Origin: Hexactinellida sp. DTS-2022
Lineage: Eukaryota; Porifera; Hexactinellida
DNA length: 64,000 nucleotides
Direction of reading: 5' to 3'
Assembly: GCA_028753945.1 (NCBI GenBank)
Contig: JAPNXP010000007.1
Span: forward strand, 3,100,001-3,164,000
Shown one piece after another: positions 44,226-56,079 of the stretch (position 1 is its first letter; each line of letters opens with the position of its first letter). The position numbers and the translations under genes were made by a program. The notes below the pieces were generated by a model. That model did not search any database. It had not been told where the DNA came from and saw only the letters and a program-made list of their open reading frames with translations.

Positions 44226-45811
44226 GGCCCCTCTCGGGTTAATTTTGAATTATTTAAATAATTGAGTTTATTTCGTTTTTATTAGTTATAATACCCGGGA
44301 GGATAATATAGGAAAATTTGGCTTAATTCTGAGGACAATTGAACTCACTAGAGCAATTTGAAATTGGGGAATGTCTGTTATATGGCCAAATTGAGAGTAA
44401 TATAAATTACTGCCACACAATGCTGGTCAGATAAATTGAGATTCGATTGTTTTTGGATAGTACACCAGAAAGTAAAGCCACATTGAAAATTTCAGGTGAA
44501 TCTGACTAATAGTTTTGCTGTAGCGACCATTATAAGATCCAGGAATGTGAAGGACATCATGGAGGGTGACTTTTTCAAATGGAATGAAAGTTTAGTAGGC
44601 TGGCACTGCCACAATTTGTTTTCAATATAGTTGTTATTCATACAAAAGTATATTTGCATATCTACTTAGGTTGTAAACCTAAATTTTCAACATTCCAAAA
44701 ATCAAGTTCCGAGTTATAGTCATTTGAAGTCAGATTTGGACTGTCAAGGTCCCTAGTCTGACTTCAAAGGGCATTAACTTTGAAAGTTTGTATTGTAAAG
44801 TTTAGATCAAGGGTCATTCCCATATTAAATATATATTCAATCGTTTACACTTGGTTTCAAACAATTTGGATGAAAACTGTGAACGCTTTAGCATTTTTAA
44901 CTTTCTGAACTTTCAACTCATTGGGTGGTCCTTTCACATCTCTACATTGAATCTCAGAAACCCGTCGACCAATAATGAAATATTTGAGTGCAAAATGCTC
45001 GCAATACCCGGTTTCCTATTCGTCCATAATACATTTTATGACCCTAACTCGCAAAAATCTTCCAAATGACCATATATGGGCATAAAATGTGCCCATTTTT
45101 GATGATTTAGCATATTTATTTCTTCAAAACTATAAACTCTAGAGCTTAGCACTAAATTTCCCATCACATCCATATAATATTGCAAACCCATTAGAATCAC
45201 AATTGAAACCATTTTCCTAAAGATTGCTGTCCTATATATTGACCGGAATACCCTCATAATAGTGTGAAAAGTAAATTTAAAATTCCATTTATTTTTGGTT
45301 CAACTATTGCAAATTTGGTCCAAATTGTTTGAAACCAAGTCTAAACTAACGAGGACATATGTAATTCGGGGGGATTTTTCAAACTAACCTCTAGCATCAA
45401 AAAATTCAGAATTCTATAACTTTGAAGTTCGACTTGGACCGCATATTTACATAAAACATCGAATAATGCAAAAATTGGCAGTCAAAATGTGACTTCAAAG
45501 GGCTATAACTCACAAAGTTTGTATGTTAGTGGTTAGTTTGAAAAATCCCCCCGAATTACATATGTCTTCATCAGTTTAGACTTGGTTTCAAACTATTTAG
45601 ACCAAATTTGCAATAGTTGAACCAAATGTAAATATATTTTCAATTGAAAATTGACATTTTCATGATGATACACACATTCCTGAGCACTAAACTGGTATTA
45701 ACAGCAAAAGTAGAGCTCAGATTCACTTGAAATTTTCAATGTATCAATACTTTACTGTGTACTATACGAAAACAGTCTAATCTCAATTACCAAATTAACC
45801 AAAGAGGGGCC
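44226..45811. mobile_element. TTAA-flanked element (GGCCCCTCTCGGG)
   Basis: Ends GGCCCCTCTCGGGTTAATTT and AAATTAACCAAAGAGGGGCC sit exactly between TTAA sites (44222-44225, 45812-45815). Long imperfect inverted arms (44430-44580 against 45660-45800) and an inner palindrome (45296-45627) with CGGGGGGATTTTTCAAACTA are present. TTAA duplication is the mark of piggyBac and Kolobok elements; no transposase is readable. Confidence 0.82.
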
Positions 45812-45815
45812 TTAA

Positions 45816-46254
45816 GTGAATCGGATTTGTTCAATTTTTGAGAAGTGATAAGTAATGAGATAGTCGTCATTGTTCAAGTTTAGAAACAAAGGATTACTTG
45901 CATGTTAACGGCGTTATATCGATTTATAGAGAAAGTATATGTCATCACCTTTTGTCGAAATCCTCCAGCAAAATATTTCAAAAATTCTACCATGTTGAGA
46001 TATTATTGTCTTCTTGTTGGATTTCAAATTAATAGGTTCTAAATATTATATACAAAGAAATACAGGGTTTGCTATTTTCCAGAAAATCACTCCGGCAGTC
46101 TACTGTTAAGGACAACTTCATCAATTAGCAATGGCTATGAACTCATATTGGATTTTTGAAATTGAAGTAAGTTAGTTTTGTACAATTCGGAGGTGATTTA
46201 GTGTGATGCACCAGAGACTCCTATGCTAGAAAAATTGATCTAAGTATTCTATTA
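45816..46254. other. Intergenic DNA, no gene seen
   Basis: Plain AT-rich flank of the Ginger element insertion. Confidence 0.5.
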
Positions 46255-46694
46255 GTTCTGTTGCGTAGTATTCTGAGATTTACACTTTATAAACCACGGA
46301 TATTTGTTTACCGTAGTATTCTGAGATTTACTATAGAATCCTGATATCTACTTAGTTCCGATTACTACCTACATATGTAAATTATATATAAATAACAACT
46401 TGTTTAATCTTTTATGTTTCAATTTGTTTGGATTTTCTTTTGATAATTTTCAACCTACGTGATTCAACTGACCATATATCATATACTGGTAAATATATTT
46501 TGACATGAACGTCAAAGAGTATAAAGAACTCACTGAGTTTTTTACGATGGGGATTTATCCCGGAGATGTCACACATTCTTCACAACAATTGTGGAATTTC
46601 AAGCGGAAAGCTAGCAAATATACTCACTCAGAATTTGGCATACTTTACAAGGTAAATTTTGACCTTTTAGTTAATTTGTAATATTATTCTTTAA

Positions 46695-47922
46695 GGATGC
46701 TTGCCGCCAAATTATCCGGTATTTAACTTCAAAAATTTAAGTGCCGATTATTGTGAAATAACATGCAAAAATAACCCGGAATTCTGTTGGAAGTGCAAAT
46801 TTTCAAAAATCTAGAATATTTTTGCTCAAAAGTGCATTATTAGTGACGTCATTTTTAATGACATCGGTGATTATGTGAACATTCCTCACATTTATCACCA
46901 TTGATGGTTATTTATATGCATTTTGATACTAATATCAGTTCATATATTACTAATATGTATCAACGGCACGGTGGAAAGCATATGGAGAATGTATATTTGA
47001 GGTTATGGGTTCGAATCTCTATGGTGACTATCATTTTAATTATTCTGGGATATACAGCAATTCAATTGAAAGATTCCACACATATACATGGTGCATGTGC
47101 ATAGTAGTTCAAAACATTGCTGGAATGAACTTTCTGTTGAATTTCGAACAATTCTCACAGCCAATTACATCAAATTCCTTTTCCAGCTGGTGTCCCAAAA
47201 TAAAGTGGACTTGCATAAATGGATATATATCAAGTCATTTAGTTACGAACAATGACTGAATACATGTAAATCTTATCGTACGAATAAAAGCTTACATACT
47301 CCTTCCATACAGGGATGAAACACCATGTAATATCTTAGTTAGAGAGTGTTTTATTCGGAAAAACTTTGACCCTTAATAACTCAAAACAGAGATTTCTGAC
47401 CTTTGACCAATTGTTTTTTATAAAATACATATCAAAAGTCGCCAAAAATTTGGCACATATTAGTATATAACGGTTACTATATATTTGACCTTGATTGAAC
47501 AAAACGAACTTATATTGCGTGACATGTCCAAGAAAAATTGGCTAAAAATCAATCTTTTCGAACTAATGTCCGCATGTTTAGGGTATTTATATCCAAAATA
47601 AATATTTGTCAATGGATCAGTCTGAAAATGGTCAATTTTCTTCCTATAGTAGTGCTGTATATACTCAGCAAATTTTAGAACTTGAGCTCTAACAGTTTTT
47701 ATGATAATATTCTACGCCTATACAATATTTAGTATTACGGAGATAGGAAGCCATCCGCCACGTAATATGATGGAATTCTGAAAATTGCTCATAAAAAGTT
47801 CAAAAGTCATGATTATATGCTTAGTTGGGCTATTACAGGCAATAATGGAGAATTTCAGCTCAATATCCAAAATAATCGTAAAACTACCCATAGGGCTAAT
47901 ACACTTTTGGCGGCAAGCATCC
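46695..47922. mobile_element. TTAA-flanked element in Ginger intron 1
   Basis: Ends GGATGCTTGCCGCCAAA and TTTGGCGGCAAGCATCC directly abut TTAA on both sides (46691-46694, 47923-47926); 1228 bp. Piggybac/Kolobok-type target choice. No readable transposase. Confidence 0.88.
46963..47030 (+). repeat. tRNA-like sequence with B box
   Basis: GGGTTCGAATCTC is a good B box, preceded by GCACGGTGGAAAGCATATGG as a weak A box. The acceptor stem does not pair. Probably a tRNA-derived SINE or pseudogene within the TTAA element. Confidence 0.4.
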
Positions 47923-49190
47923 TTAAAATTAATGAGAAACGCACAATATTTTAATTTACACTTCGTTTTAGAAACACACGCAAGGAAACCTTGAAGTTCC
48001 TATTTGCGAAGAACTTCCGCGAATCTTAAAAAAGTATCATGATCTAATTGGTCACCCAGGTATAAATTCCACAGTACAAGGGTTACAACAGCGATATACT
48101 TGGCGAGGAATGTACCCTGATATTTCAAACTATGTAAAAATTTGCTTCACTATTTTAACCACTGTTATACCTGCATGAAAAGTGAAATGATTGCCACTTG
48201 TACAGACTATTTTAATAGGTTAAGACGTGTATCACATGCCTGCAAACTGCCGCTTTACCACCCCAACCCCAGAGGAAGCTACAGCCTATTTCACCGCCCG
48301 ATAGACCTTGGAAACATATTGGAATGGACCTCTGCGATCTTCCCGAAACTCCTGAGTGCGACAAACATATATTAGTTACAGTTTGTTATCTTTCTAAATA
48401 TGTCGTGGCCAGACCGCTGAAGGGTAAAACAACAGATGAGGTTATCAGACAACTTCAAGATATTTATCTTGAATTGGGACTCCCTGACATCATTCAGCAC
48501 GATCAAGGAAAAGAGTTCACTTCCAAGGTAGTATGTCTAATTTGCATATTGATTTTGCATTGCCCTTGTTATACCATTTAAATTACTTACTTATATCTAC
48601 GTACTAGGCTTTTCAAGAATTCCATAAAATGTTGGGCATTCAAAATCGCACTACCCGTGCTTACCATCCTCAAGCGAATGGTTTGGTTGAGGCTCACTAT
48701 AAAATCCTCAAAACCTAAGACTTACTTTATTAACTGTATTAAGTCAAGTGCATTTTACACACATAATATTTATAATTCCTTAGGAAATTGAACAAAATGC
48801 AGTTACAATCCGGCACTGTTTGGAGTGGATTACTCAAATCAGCCGTTTTGTTGTCCACGGAAATACACCTTTCAGGGTCATGTGGGGGAGAGATTCACGG
48901 CATGAGGACCTTGTTCCAGTGGTCAACGGCCTATCAGTATCATCCAAAGATGACCTAGATATGGAAGGTGATATACTCGATCAGTACGACCCTATTCTGG
49001 ATGAATTTCACTCGGAGAATATAACTGTGCCAGCTTATCGCGATCAGCCAGAGGTACTAGATATAGCTCCTCTTGACCAGTTTAGAGAAAAAAACTTACA
49101 AGTTGGCCAATGAATCAATATCTACTGGTCAACTTGCGCAAAAAAGGCATGTATGATAAGAAAGTTTCTCTAAACAGGTAATAGGATATA

Positions 49191-49373
49191 AGTGGAATTA
49201 CTTTATTAGCAACTCGCATTTTGCATGAAATTTGATTGCTAATAGGCGAAGTGCTATTCGAGGAACAGAAATAAGTTAAATAACAACATTAAAAGCTCGC
49301 TTGGGAACTTAAAATAAGTTGCTAATAGAGCAATGTTGCTAATAGGGGAGTTGTTAATAAAGCAATTCCACTG
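49191..49373. mobile_element. TA-flanked MITE in Ginger intron
   Basis: AGTGGAATTACTTTATTAGC and AATAAAGCAATTCCACTG between TA dinucleotides; related to 6078-6804. It begins 13 bp after the exon donor at 49177. Confidence 0.8.
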
Positions 49374-50457
49374 TAGATGGATACATGTAAATCGATTACT
49401 TTGCTGCTTGTTTATATCTACTCAATTTAGACCTGAAATCAAACAGGGCGATAGTGTTCTTTACACTAATATGCCCAAATTGAAAAAGATGCCAAACACT
49501 AAAAAGCAGCGTAAATATTTAGGCCCATATTCTGTTAAGCGTATTACCAGCAGCCACGCCATTATTTCAGATGTGAAGAAAGGATCAGAAAAAGAAAAGA
49601 AACTTCCAATCCACATTGTACGGCCATTTTACGATCGGAGTGATGTCTCTTGTAAAACACGCATCAAAGAGAATTGTCAAGTGAAGTCACCTCAATCGGT
49701 AAACTTGACGTATTACTTGATGATTTCAATTACTATTGCTTACCATTCTTTTGATCTTCTAGCCAAAAAAACAACTGTATGGCTTTTCCAAAAACATCAT
49801 TATTTCAACACTAAATGACTTCAAGGTATATGTATATATATATTATCAATTCATCATCATTTACTTGTGAATTATTTAATCTTTTCTGTCTTAGATTATT
49901 CTTCAACGAAACCTCATTACGAAGACGTTTATCTCACCTTTGCACGAGGATTTACACAAAAACTTCAATCGATTCCACTATTACGTCCCGAATACCATCA
50001 TATTTTGCTTTCTAAACGATACAAGTGAAGAAGCAATGGTATGTTTAATCAACGCATACTTTTATAAGGGCGACCTATATTGTCGTACAAGCTGCTCGTC
50101 CGCGATAGGCGCATCCTTACACCTTGCACTCGGGCCTGAGGCCCTCGCTTGTATCAAAAGCATATTCCTTTTCAAATATTATGCCGGTTTTATTTCATTC
50201 AATATTGTGGAATGTAACGAAAAACTAAAGAAATTTACGCATCTCTTTCGCTACGTCACGTTTCGTGGTCATTTTGTAATAAAGGGAATCCCAACTTCAT
50301 TCAGCTGTGGCCCCCCTAAGCAGTATACAATATCCGTGGACCACAGCTTTAGGTTTATATAAGGACAAATAAAATTATTTAGAAAATAGTAACCCCGTAA
50401 ACGCCTGTATATTGATGTTAATTTGTACAGACAATTTTATAGATAAGCTTGTCTACC

Positions 50458-50641
50458 CAGGCTTTCATCTAGAGAAAATTATCTGCGCGCCTAGATTAAG
50501 TTTGAGCTCGCTCACACGCGCCTATAATACTCAATTCGTATTGCGTCTATTGGAACATATCTCGATGTTTCCGTGCCTAGATAAGTTTGCTTTAAAATTA
50601 CTCGCCTGGAGGCGCTTCACACACGCCTGGATTAAACCCTA
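50458..50641. mobile_element. hAT MITE (CAGGCTTTCATC) in Ginger intron
   Basis: Body and ends match 33466-33650, including GTTTGAGCTCGCTCACACGC. The right end reads GCCTGGATTAAACCCT. The target duplication is not clear. Confidence 0.65.
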
Positions 50642-51382
50642 ATTGCAACCTCGAATAAGTGGACTCGTTGGTACAAGTCTAAGGAGTTCGCATAATCGAG
50701 GTCTCACGATGCATATACGTGGCATATACCACTATTTAATGGGTAAGAACTGGGCCCAGTGGGAATGTTCGAATAATCAAGATTTCTAGAGGGCTGGAGT
50801 GGCTAAATTTTTCGCTCGCGCGCTACACTCGCTCGGTGTTCATAATGTTGCATTTCTCAGGGTTCGACCCCACGGGAGAGAGACTGGTTTTCCGTAGAAC
50901 CTATCCTTTCAGATAAATTACGCCGCTGTATAACTATAATTTTTTAAATCTGCTCCTGAAGATACAACTACCAGGAACTCTTATAAACTAAATGCCGTTG
51001 AGTGTAAAACAAGTTTACTACTTAATTCAGCAACATATTGTAGTCGATGCTATTCTGATATGGTATTACAATCACAACCCGTACAACCATTCAAGACCTT
51101 GTACGGCCCTGGATCCCAGGTGTGTGATTAGTAGTGTATTTATAAGTAGGCTCCAGGTGTGCCCCAGGTAAAATTCTAATCCTAGCACGCTACTGTGTAC
51201 GTATTTTATTAAGCTATTATATTTAGAAAGCTGAGATTAGGCATGTACTATATAGCTGGAAACCAGACCTTTATCCAGAGTTTGGAGACTCAAGTGCAGC
51301 TAAATACACTGAAAAGTCTTGTATGTAATTGTAAGTGTAATTATGTTCCGAATATGTTGACATACTAGATATACTACTTGTA

Positions 51383-51712
51383 CAGTCAACTCCCGTTATA
51401 ACCAAGTCGGATATAACTAAGTACCTACTTATAACTAAGTCGTTCAATGGTCCGGAAATCCTCCTATCTTATTACATTATTAAAACTTCGGTTACAACGA
51501 AATGGATATAACGAAATTCCGCTTCTAACGAAGTCATTTAAATCCCATATAGCCTCTAAGCTATTGATTTTATTCCGGTTATAACGAACTCAGGATGAAA
51601 CGAATCAGTTTGTAATGAACTCTTTTAAGATCGAACTCCGCTTATAACAAACTCCGCTTATAACGAAATGAAACTACGGTCCCGAGCACTTCGTTATAAC
51701 GGGAGTTGACTG
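51383..51712. mobile_element. TA-flanked MITE (CAGTCAACTCCCGTTATAAC) in Ginger intron
   Basis: Perfect ends CAGTCAACTCCCGTTATAAC and GTTATAACGGGAGTTGACTG with TA on both sides; 330 bp; interior repeats of (T/C)CGGTTATAACGAA. Confidence 0.9.
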
Positions 51713-51757
51713 TATATTAAATGATAATAAATAACAAATTATGAAATATTTTTTTAG

Positions 51758-52440
51758 GCTATCGAATATCGAAATACTATTCTCTGGCAAACATTTCCAG
51801 AAGATGCTATCCACAATTCTCCTGAAATGCCCAAAGACACTCCGAAAATTACGGTTCTCTCTACCAAATGGCGGAAGAATATGTGTGAGAGGCTAGGGCT
51901 TGTGTATCAACATTCTATCATACAACCTCTGGACCTTGTTGGAGAAAGAATCAGTGACTATAAGGCAGGGTATACAGAAAGTATTCAAGCAGATGGCAAT
52001 TGTTTCTTCAGGTGCTTTTCCAAAATACTTACAGGGAACGAGACAGCCACATTCAGTTACGGGCAATTATATCAAGATTCATAGCAAGCGAAGGAACGAC
52101 ACAACTAGCGTGGTATTTTCGTCAGAAAGTTATAACTCCTTGCGATTATTTATTGGACGAGAAATTAATTTCCATGGATGGAGTCTGGGTTGGAGACGTA
52201 GAAATTATGGCCGCTTCAGCTATTCTAGAGGAAGATATTTATGTAGCTACGGACGATTACACGGTGGAAGGATCTATTGTGCGAGACATAAGGTGGAGTT
52301 TACTCAGAGCTTGTCCGAGCCCACAAGCAGCAATTTATATAACAAATTTTGGGTGTCATTTCCAACCAGTCATCTCTATGATTAACAGTCCTACACCAAC
52401 TTATGGTAACATCATAAACCACGTTTATACCATAGAATAA
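51758..52440 (+). pseudogene. OTU-type cysteine protease exon of the Ginger element
   Basis: Follows a TTTTTTTAG acceptor and starts AIEYRNTILWQTFPED. The OTU fold is a papain-like deubiquitinase class. The catalytic Asp-Cys segment reads SIQADGNCFFRCFSKILTG (about 51990-52045), and the His segment AAIYITNFGCHFQPVI (about 52335-52380); all three key residues are present. One frameshift near 52060-52085 separates the two halves, where GQLYQ should continue into LRAIISRFIAS. WVGDVEIMAASAILEEDIYV, before the His block, fits the middle of transposon-type OTU domains. The stop at 52440 is followed by AATAAA at 52575. The protease would act on ubiquitin-like conjugates; its part in transposition is unknown. 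Confidence 0.85.
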
Positions 52441-53130
52441 TCCTAAATTCTTCAACAACACACTTTCCATCTTTCTACAACCCAAGTGTATTGCGTGAAA
52501 GGCAACTCAACTAATGAGTCCAAGCCGGGACGAAACACAAAGTGTAGTTTTTACATGTTATTGTAGTATTCAGGAATAAAATATTCTTCTATTCTTGCCG
52601 AAATGTTTGAAAATATTTAATTACATATCCTATAAGTAATAAATTACGATGGTTCAATACATTCTGATAACCAGATATTATCTGAAAGATTTTGCAGAAA
52701 TAAAATTATTTCGTGTGATTATGAATTCTCCACATGCGCAAAGTTACTTATACTCGTTCAACATTACTAGTCTTTTTTCTGTTAAAAACTGTGGGTCCGC
52801 CTGTAAAATCAAATGATACAAAACTTTTTCCCCACTTAGTCAACGAACTCTTCCTAAAGCGTTTGTGATTCTATTATTCCTGGAAAAATACTGATCAGAC
52901 TGTAACTTATATTATACACACCCAGTAGTGTTCAGACATAAAATTACAGAAATTACTTGATAGATTAGCATGTTCATAAACAATCAATAACATCAATGAA
53001 TGCGTGAGTAATCGGAACTAAGTAGATATGAGGATTCTATAGTAAATCTCAGAATACTACGGTAAACAAATATCCATGGTTTATAAAGTGTAAATCTCAG
53101 AATACTACGATCTCAGAATACTACACAACA

Positions 53131-53446
53131 GTTCTAATTCACATTATAATTATATTCAGTAAACATATACCACCTTTACATGAGTGTATAAAATTACTAT
53201 AAATCCTTTTATTCCTTGGGAACTGGACTTTTCTGAAAGATTGTTAACAAACTAAAATTTATGTATTTCATTGATTTACAATAAATCACCCAGAAATAAA
53301 CTTAAGAGACTGCATACATCATTTTTGACGATGCCATTCAATTCCCAGATATCAGTAACCTATATGTCAATAATACTTCACTTTCGAGTACCCCAATTCT
53401 TCTCTCTAATACCAGAGCAGGCTAACGCCACCAAACCACCTAATTT
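53131..53446. other. Intergenic flank; dispersed repeat trace
   Basis: 53295-53390 resembles 40085-40155 (CATCATTTTTGA, ATATGTCAATAATACTT). 53415-53455 is a fragment of the CAGTGCTCGACAAA MITE family. Confidence 0.45.
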
Positions 53447-54153
53447 GTCGGGCACTGGCACGGTGTGTGTTTGTTCGTCCAGGTTGTATTTTAAAGTGAT
53501 GGGTGTATAGAAACTGCATTATATACGAGATAAAAAATAACTTCTAAATTTTATAATGGGTAGTATGCTGATTTCAAATTTCGCATTTATATATTTGAAT
53601 ATGAATAATATTATTGTTGTTTACAAATAAAGAAACAAATCAATGAAAATCCAAAATCAACCTAGAAATTTGCTTTCAAAGGATATTATAGGCAGGGGCG
53701 GCACTCCCGGTACGGCTGGTGCGGTGAGTGCCGTACCACTTCAGGATGGCCAGCTTTGCTGTACCAACTCTATCTGTTCGAAATTAAACAATTAATTGAT
53801 AATTTATCGAATTAATGATTTTATGATCGCCGGACCACACTCAAATACCTGGTGCTGAACCGCCTGACCGCATTCGAATACCTTGTGCGGCGCGGGACCA
53901 CATTTAATACTGAAAACTCTCCGCCGTACAACTTTTCGAAAGGACGTGCCGCCCCTGATTATGGTAGACAAGTTAAAAGTATGAAAATGGTAGGAAGGTA
54001 TGTTTACTAAGTAAGGAAGCATATCGGTCGTTAACTTGAGGTGCGTAGCACCAATCCGTCGCAATGCGACCGAGACCGAAGGCTCCTATTTAATAAATTA
54101 CGACTTAGAAGAGTTTATAACTGCAACTATTTATGAATCGATGATCATTGGGA
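53447..54153 (+). repeat. Dispersed repeat family B, copy 2 (empty site)
   Basis: Close copy of 4104-5119 but lacking the 299-bp hAT MITE; a single GTGTATAG remains at 53503-53510. The shared 265-bp CAGGGGCGGCAC MITE is at 53693-53957. Confidence 0.85.
53693..53957. mobile_element. hAT-type MITE (CAGGGGCGGCAC), copy 2
   Basis: Same insertion as 4655-4922, with the same flanks. Small deletions distinguish it. Confidence 0.75.
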
Positions 54154-54332
54154 AACTCGAATGGCAGAAGCCTTATCGATATCGAGCCATTACCTGGAGG
54201 ATGCAATCCTCAATTGGCGCAGACTCTTAGAAAATCTTTCTTATAGTATAAGAGCCACTATTTTCAGGAAATAGAATACACACTATGATTTCTAATAAAA
54301 CATGGATAAAATCTTTACATGCATGCCTTATA

Positions 54333-54482
54333 CAATAGAACCTCGTTAATACGAGCACCAACGGACGGTAAAAATTTGTTCGCTTCATCCAGAGTAAAGC
54401 CCATTGAATAGCCATTTCTGTGAACTTTGTTCGTCTTATCCGCAAAATCGTTCAGCCGTGTTCGTACTAACGAAGTTTACTG
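54333..54482. mobile_element. 150-bp TA-flanked MITE
   Basis: Starts CAATAGAACCTCGTTAATAC and ends GTACTAACGAAGTTTACTG between TA dinucleotides. CAGTAGAACCTCGTTA-type pogo-like ends. Confidence 0.75.
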
Positions 54483-55326
54483 TAATATGTAAATATCCCG
54501 TGCATATTAGTATTATTAGATAGTTATTGTGTCGATTATATCCATTCGACCCCGCTTTATAGAGCCACCAGTTAATAGATTTATCCGCTTAATGGAGTAA
54601 AAGTTTCCCAGGGTATTTAGGAAGGAATGACATTTTGGCTTAAAATAGAATCCGGTGTTCATGTAACCCCTCGGGAGAGAAAATTTGTTTATATATTATC
54701 CAAAGTGCACGTACTAACTGACTACATTATATTGAAATACATATAAATATACTAAATGGCTTAATAAATTAGTACCTACTAAGCCGAATCACGTAATAAG
54801 CCAGTTACGTACTAACCGAGTCATTCAATAGTACATAAATGTATACAAAACGCAATTAACTCTGTCAATTGAAGTTTAATCAATGTTTAATGCTGATATT
54901 CGTAATCAGCATAAGATTTCGTCATTATAGGGCTCACATGACCATGTTTGGGAGGGAGTGCATTCCTTGACAACGCTGGAATGTGACATTTTCCATTCTC
55001 AAATATGGTTTATACCCAATCGAGTGACCCCTCTTTCTTAACCGCACAGTCATTTGAGAACAACTATGCATATATAAAACTCTCGAGGTTATTTAACTAG
55101 TATTCGCGAGAGCAGGCTTTTGTCCGACTCTTTCCGACAATTTTTGGCCGCCATATTTAAAATACTAAAATTTCGTGATGCCTATAACTATGTCTTTTTC
55201 TAATATATTCATCTATGTCTGGGCCAATTTTCATGTTGTATCCAAAATATAACATTTTTATTGCTATGCTGCCCCTCTATATATACATAAATGCTTTATG
55301 TAGAAAATCGACTCGGCAAAATTTGT
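54483..55326. other. Intergenic DNA with MITE remnants
   Basis: 54545-54600 resembles the CCGCTTAAT MITE family, and 54765-54835 has GTACTAAC/AAGCCGA units. No intact ends and no gene. Confidence 0.45.
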
Positions 55327-55332
55327 AGTTCT

Positions 55333-55925
55333 GTTGCATGGGAAATGGACCCCCGTGGGAAATGGACCCCCCTAATTAAGTGACCATGGATATGTTCAGG
55401 GGGTCCATTTCCCAAACGTATCCGTGGGATTTGGACACCCCTTGATATGAAAATACATTAGTCATATCGTGTTATGAAAACGTATTACTAGTCATATCCT
55501 GTTATGAAATACAATTATCACCTGTTATCTAAGAACGGAATTTGTTGACTTTCAATAAATACATTCTGAGAACAAAATTTGGTGCGTCTCCTTTAGTTGA
55601 GTTGAATTGTGAATTTTCTGCCTAATTGTTACTGCATATTTACCAATTTGGATTGTCGTTTTTTGATTATACTTATTAACTCATTCACGGTTCCTGATTT
55701 GATGGAATCAACTTCATTCAAGAACTAGTTGATTGAGAACTGGTCTACATTAATATGTACAAAGTATTTCATAACAGGATGACTAGTAATACATTTTCAT
55801 AACAGGATATGACTAATGTATTTATATATCAAGGGGGGTCCAAATCCCGCGCATACGTCTGGGAAATGGACCCCCCTGAACATATCCATGGTCACTTAAT
55901 GAGGGGGGTCCATTTCCCATGCAAC
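55333..55925. mobile_element. 593-bp element with ~180-bp TIRs
   Basis: Arms beginning GTTGCATGGGAAATGGACCC and its complement extend to about 55512 and from about 55755. The left arm has an extra GGGAAATGGACCC unit. Flanks AGTTCT and AGCTCT may be a 6-bp duplication with one mismatch. No coding. Confidence 0.75.
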
Positions 55926-56079
55926 AGCTCTCTTTGATAAGGAACGTTTTATAGTTTAGTTTTGTCTTTCTCACTTATACTCTGAGTAAACCTAACATAA
56001 TCAAGTTCACTCTCAGGAAATTGAAATGTATATAAAGTATATTTCTGGAAACACAGTTTACCATATGATTAGAATAGAT

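Larger units (their letters stand above)
46505..50038 (+). pseudogene. Ginger integrase gene of the OTU element
   Basis: Exon 1 (46505-46651) starts MNVKEYKELTEFFTMG and ends GILYK at a GT donor. After a 1.3-kb intron, exon 47972-48527 carries the zinc-binding residues (KKYHDLIGHPG; HCYTCMKSEM) and the core (HIGMDLCDLPE with the first Asp; IIQHDQGKEFTSK with the second). Exon 48608-48717 has AYHPQANGLVEAHYKIL with the Glu. Exon about 48784-49177 has NTPFRVMWGRDSRHEDL. Exon 49431-49698 has KYLGPYSVKRI, the GPY motif, and ends KLPIHIVRPFYD. A further exon, 49895-50038, precedes the protease. One-base shifts near 48140 and 48250 and stops near 48715 and 50025 indicate inactivation, but D, D and E are all preserved. 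Confidence 0.85.
46259..53130 (+). mobile_element. Ginger-type integrase DNA transposon, complete borders
   Basis: TIRs of about 110-124 bp (46259-46367 and 53007-53130) match closely; ends TGTTGCGTAGTATTCTGAG and CTACACAACA. A 4-bp duplication GTTC lies outside (46255-46258, 53131-53134). The right TIR has an extra internal 15-bp TCTCAGAATACTACG unit. The element encodes an intron-containing gypsy-like integrase with GPY motif and an OTU-type protease. Ginger1 transposons are described as having TGT-type ends, short target duplications, gypsy-like integrases with GPY/F and sometimes OTU domains, so the match is good. Four MITEs and a TTAA element have invaded its introns. Confidence 0.88.

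Noticed and set aside
44851-45257. Frames in the TTAA element
   Set aside because: They fall in inverted repeat arms and show no transposase motif.
48324-48527. Host KRAB/KRBA2-type integrase-derived gene
   Set aside because: The exon lies within TIRs flanked by a 4-bp duplication and carries frameshifts, so it is a transposon gene rather than a domesticated one.
50040-50345. GC-richer segment with long frame inside the Ginger intron
   Set aside because: It starts exactly at a GT donor, lacks similarity to known domains and is interrupted in homologous positions; probably an old insertion.
51900-52385. Alternative 161-codon frame over the OTU exon
   Set aside because: It is the wrong frame; the OTU Asp-Cys and His blocks lie in the two other frames.
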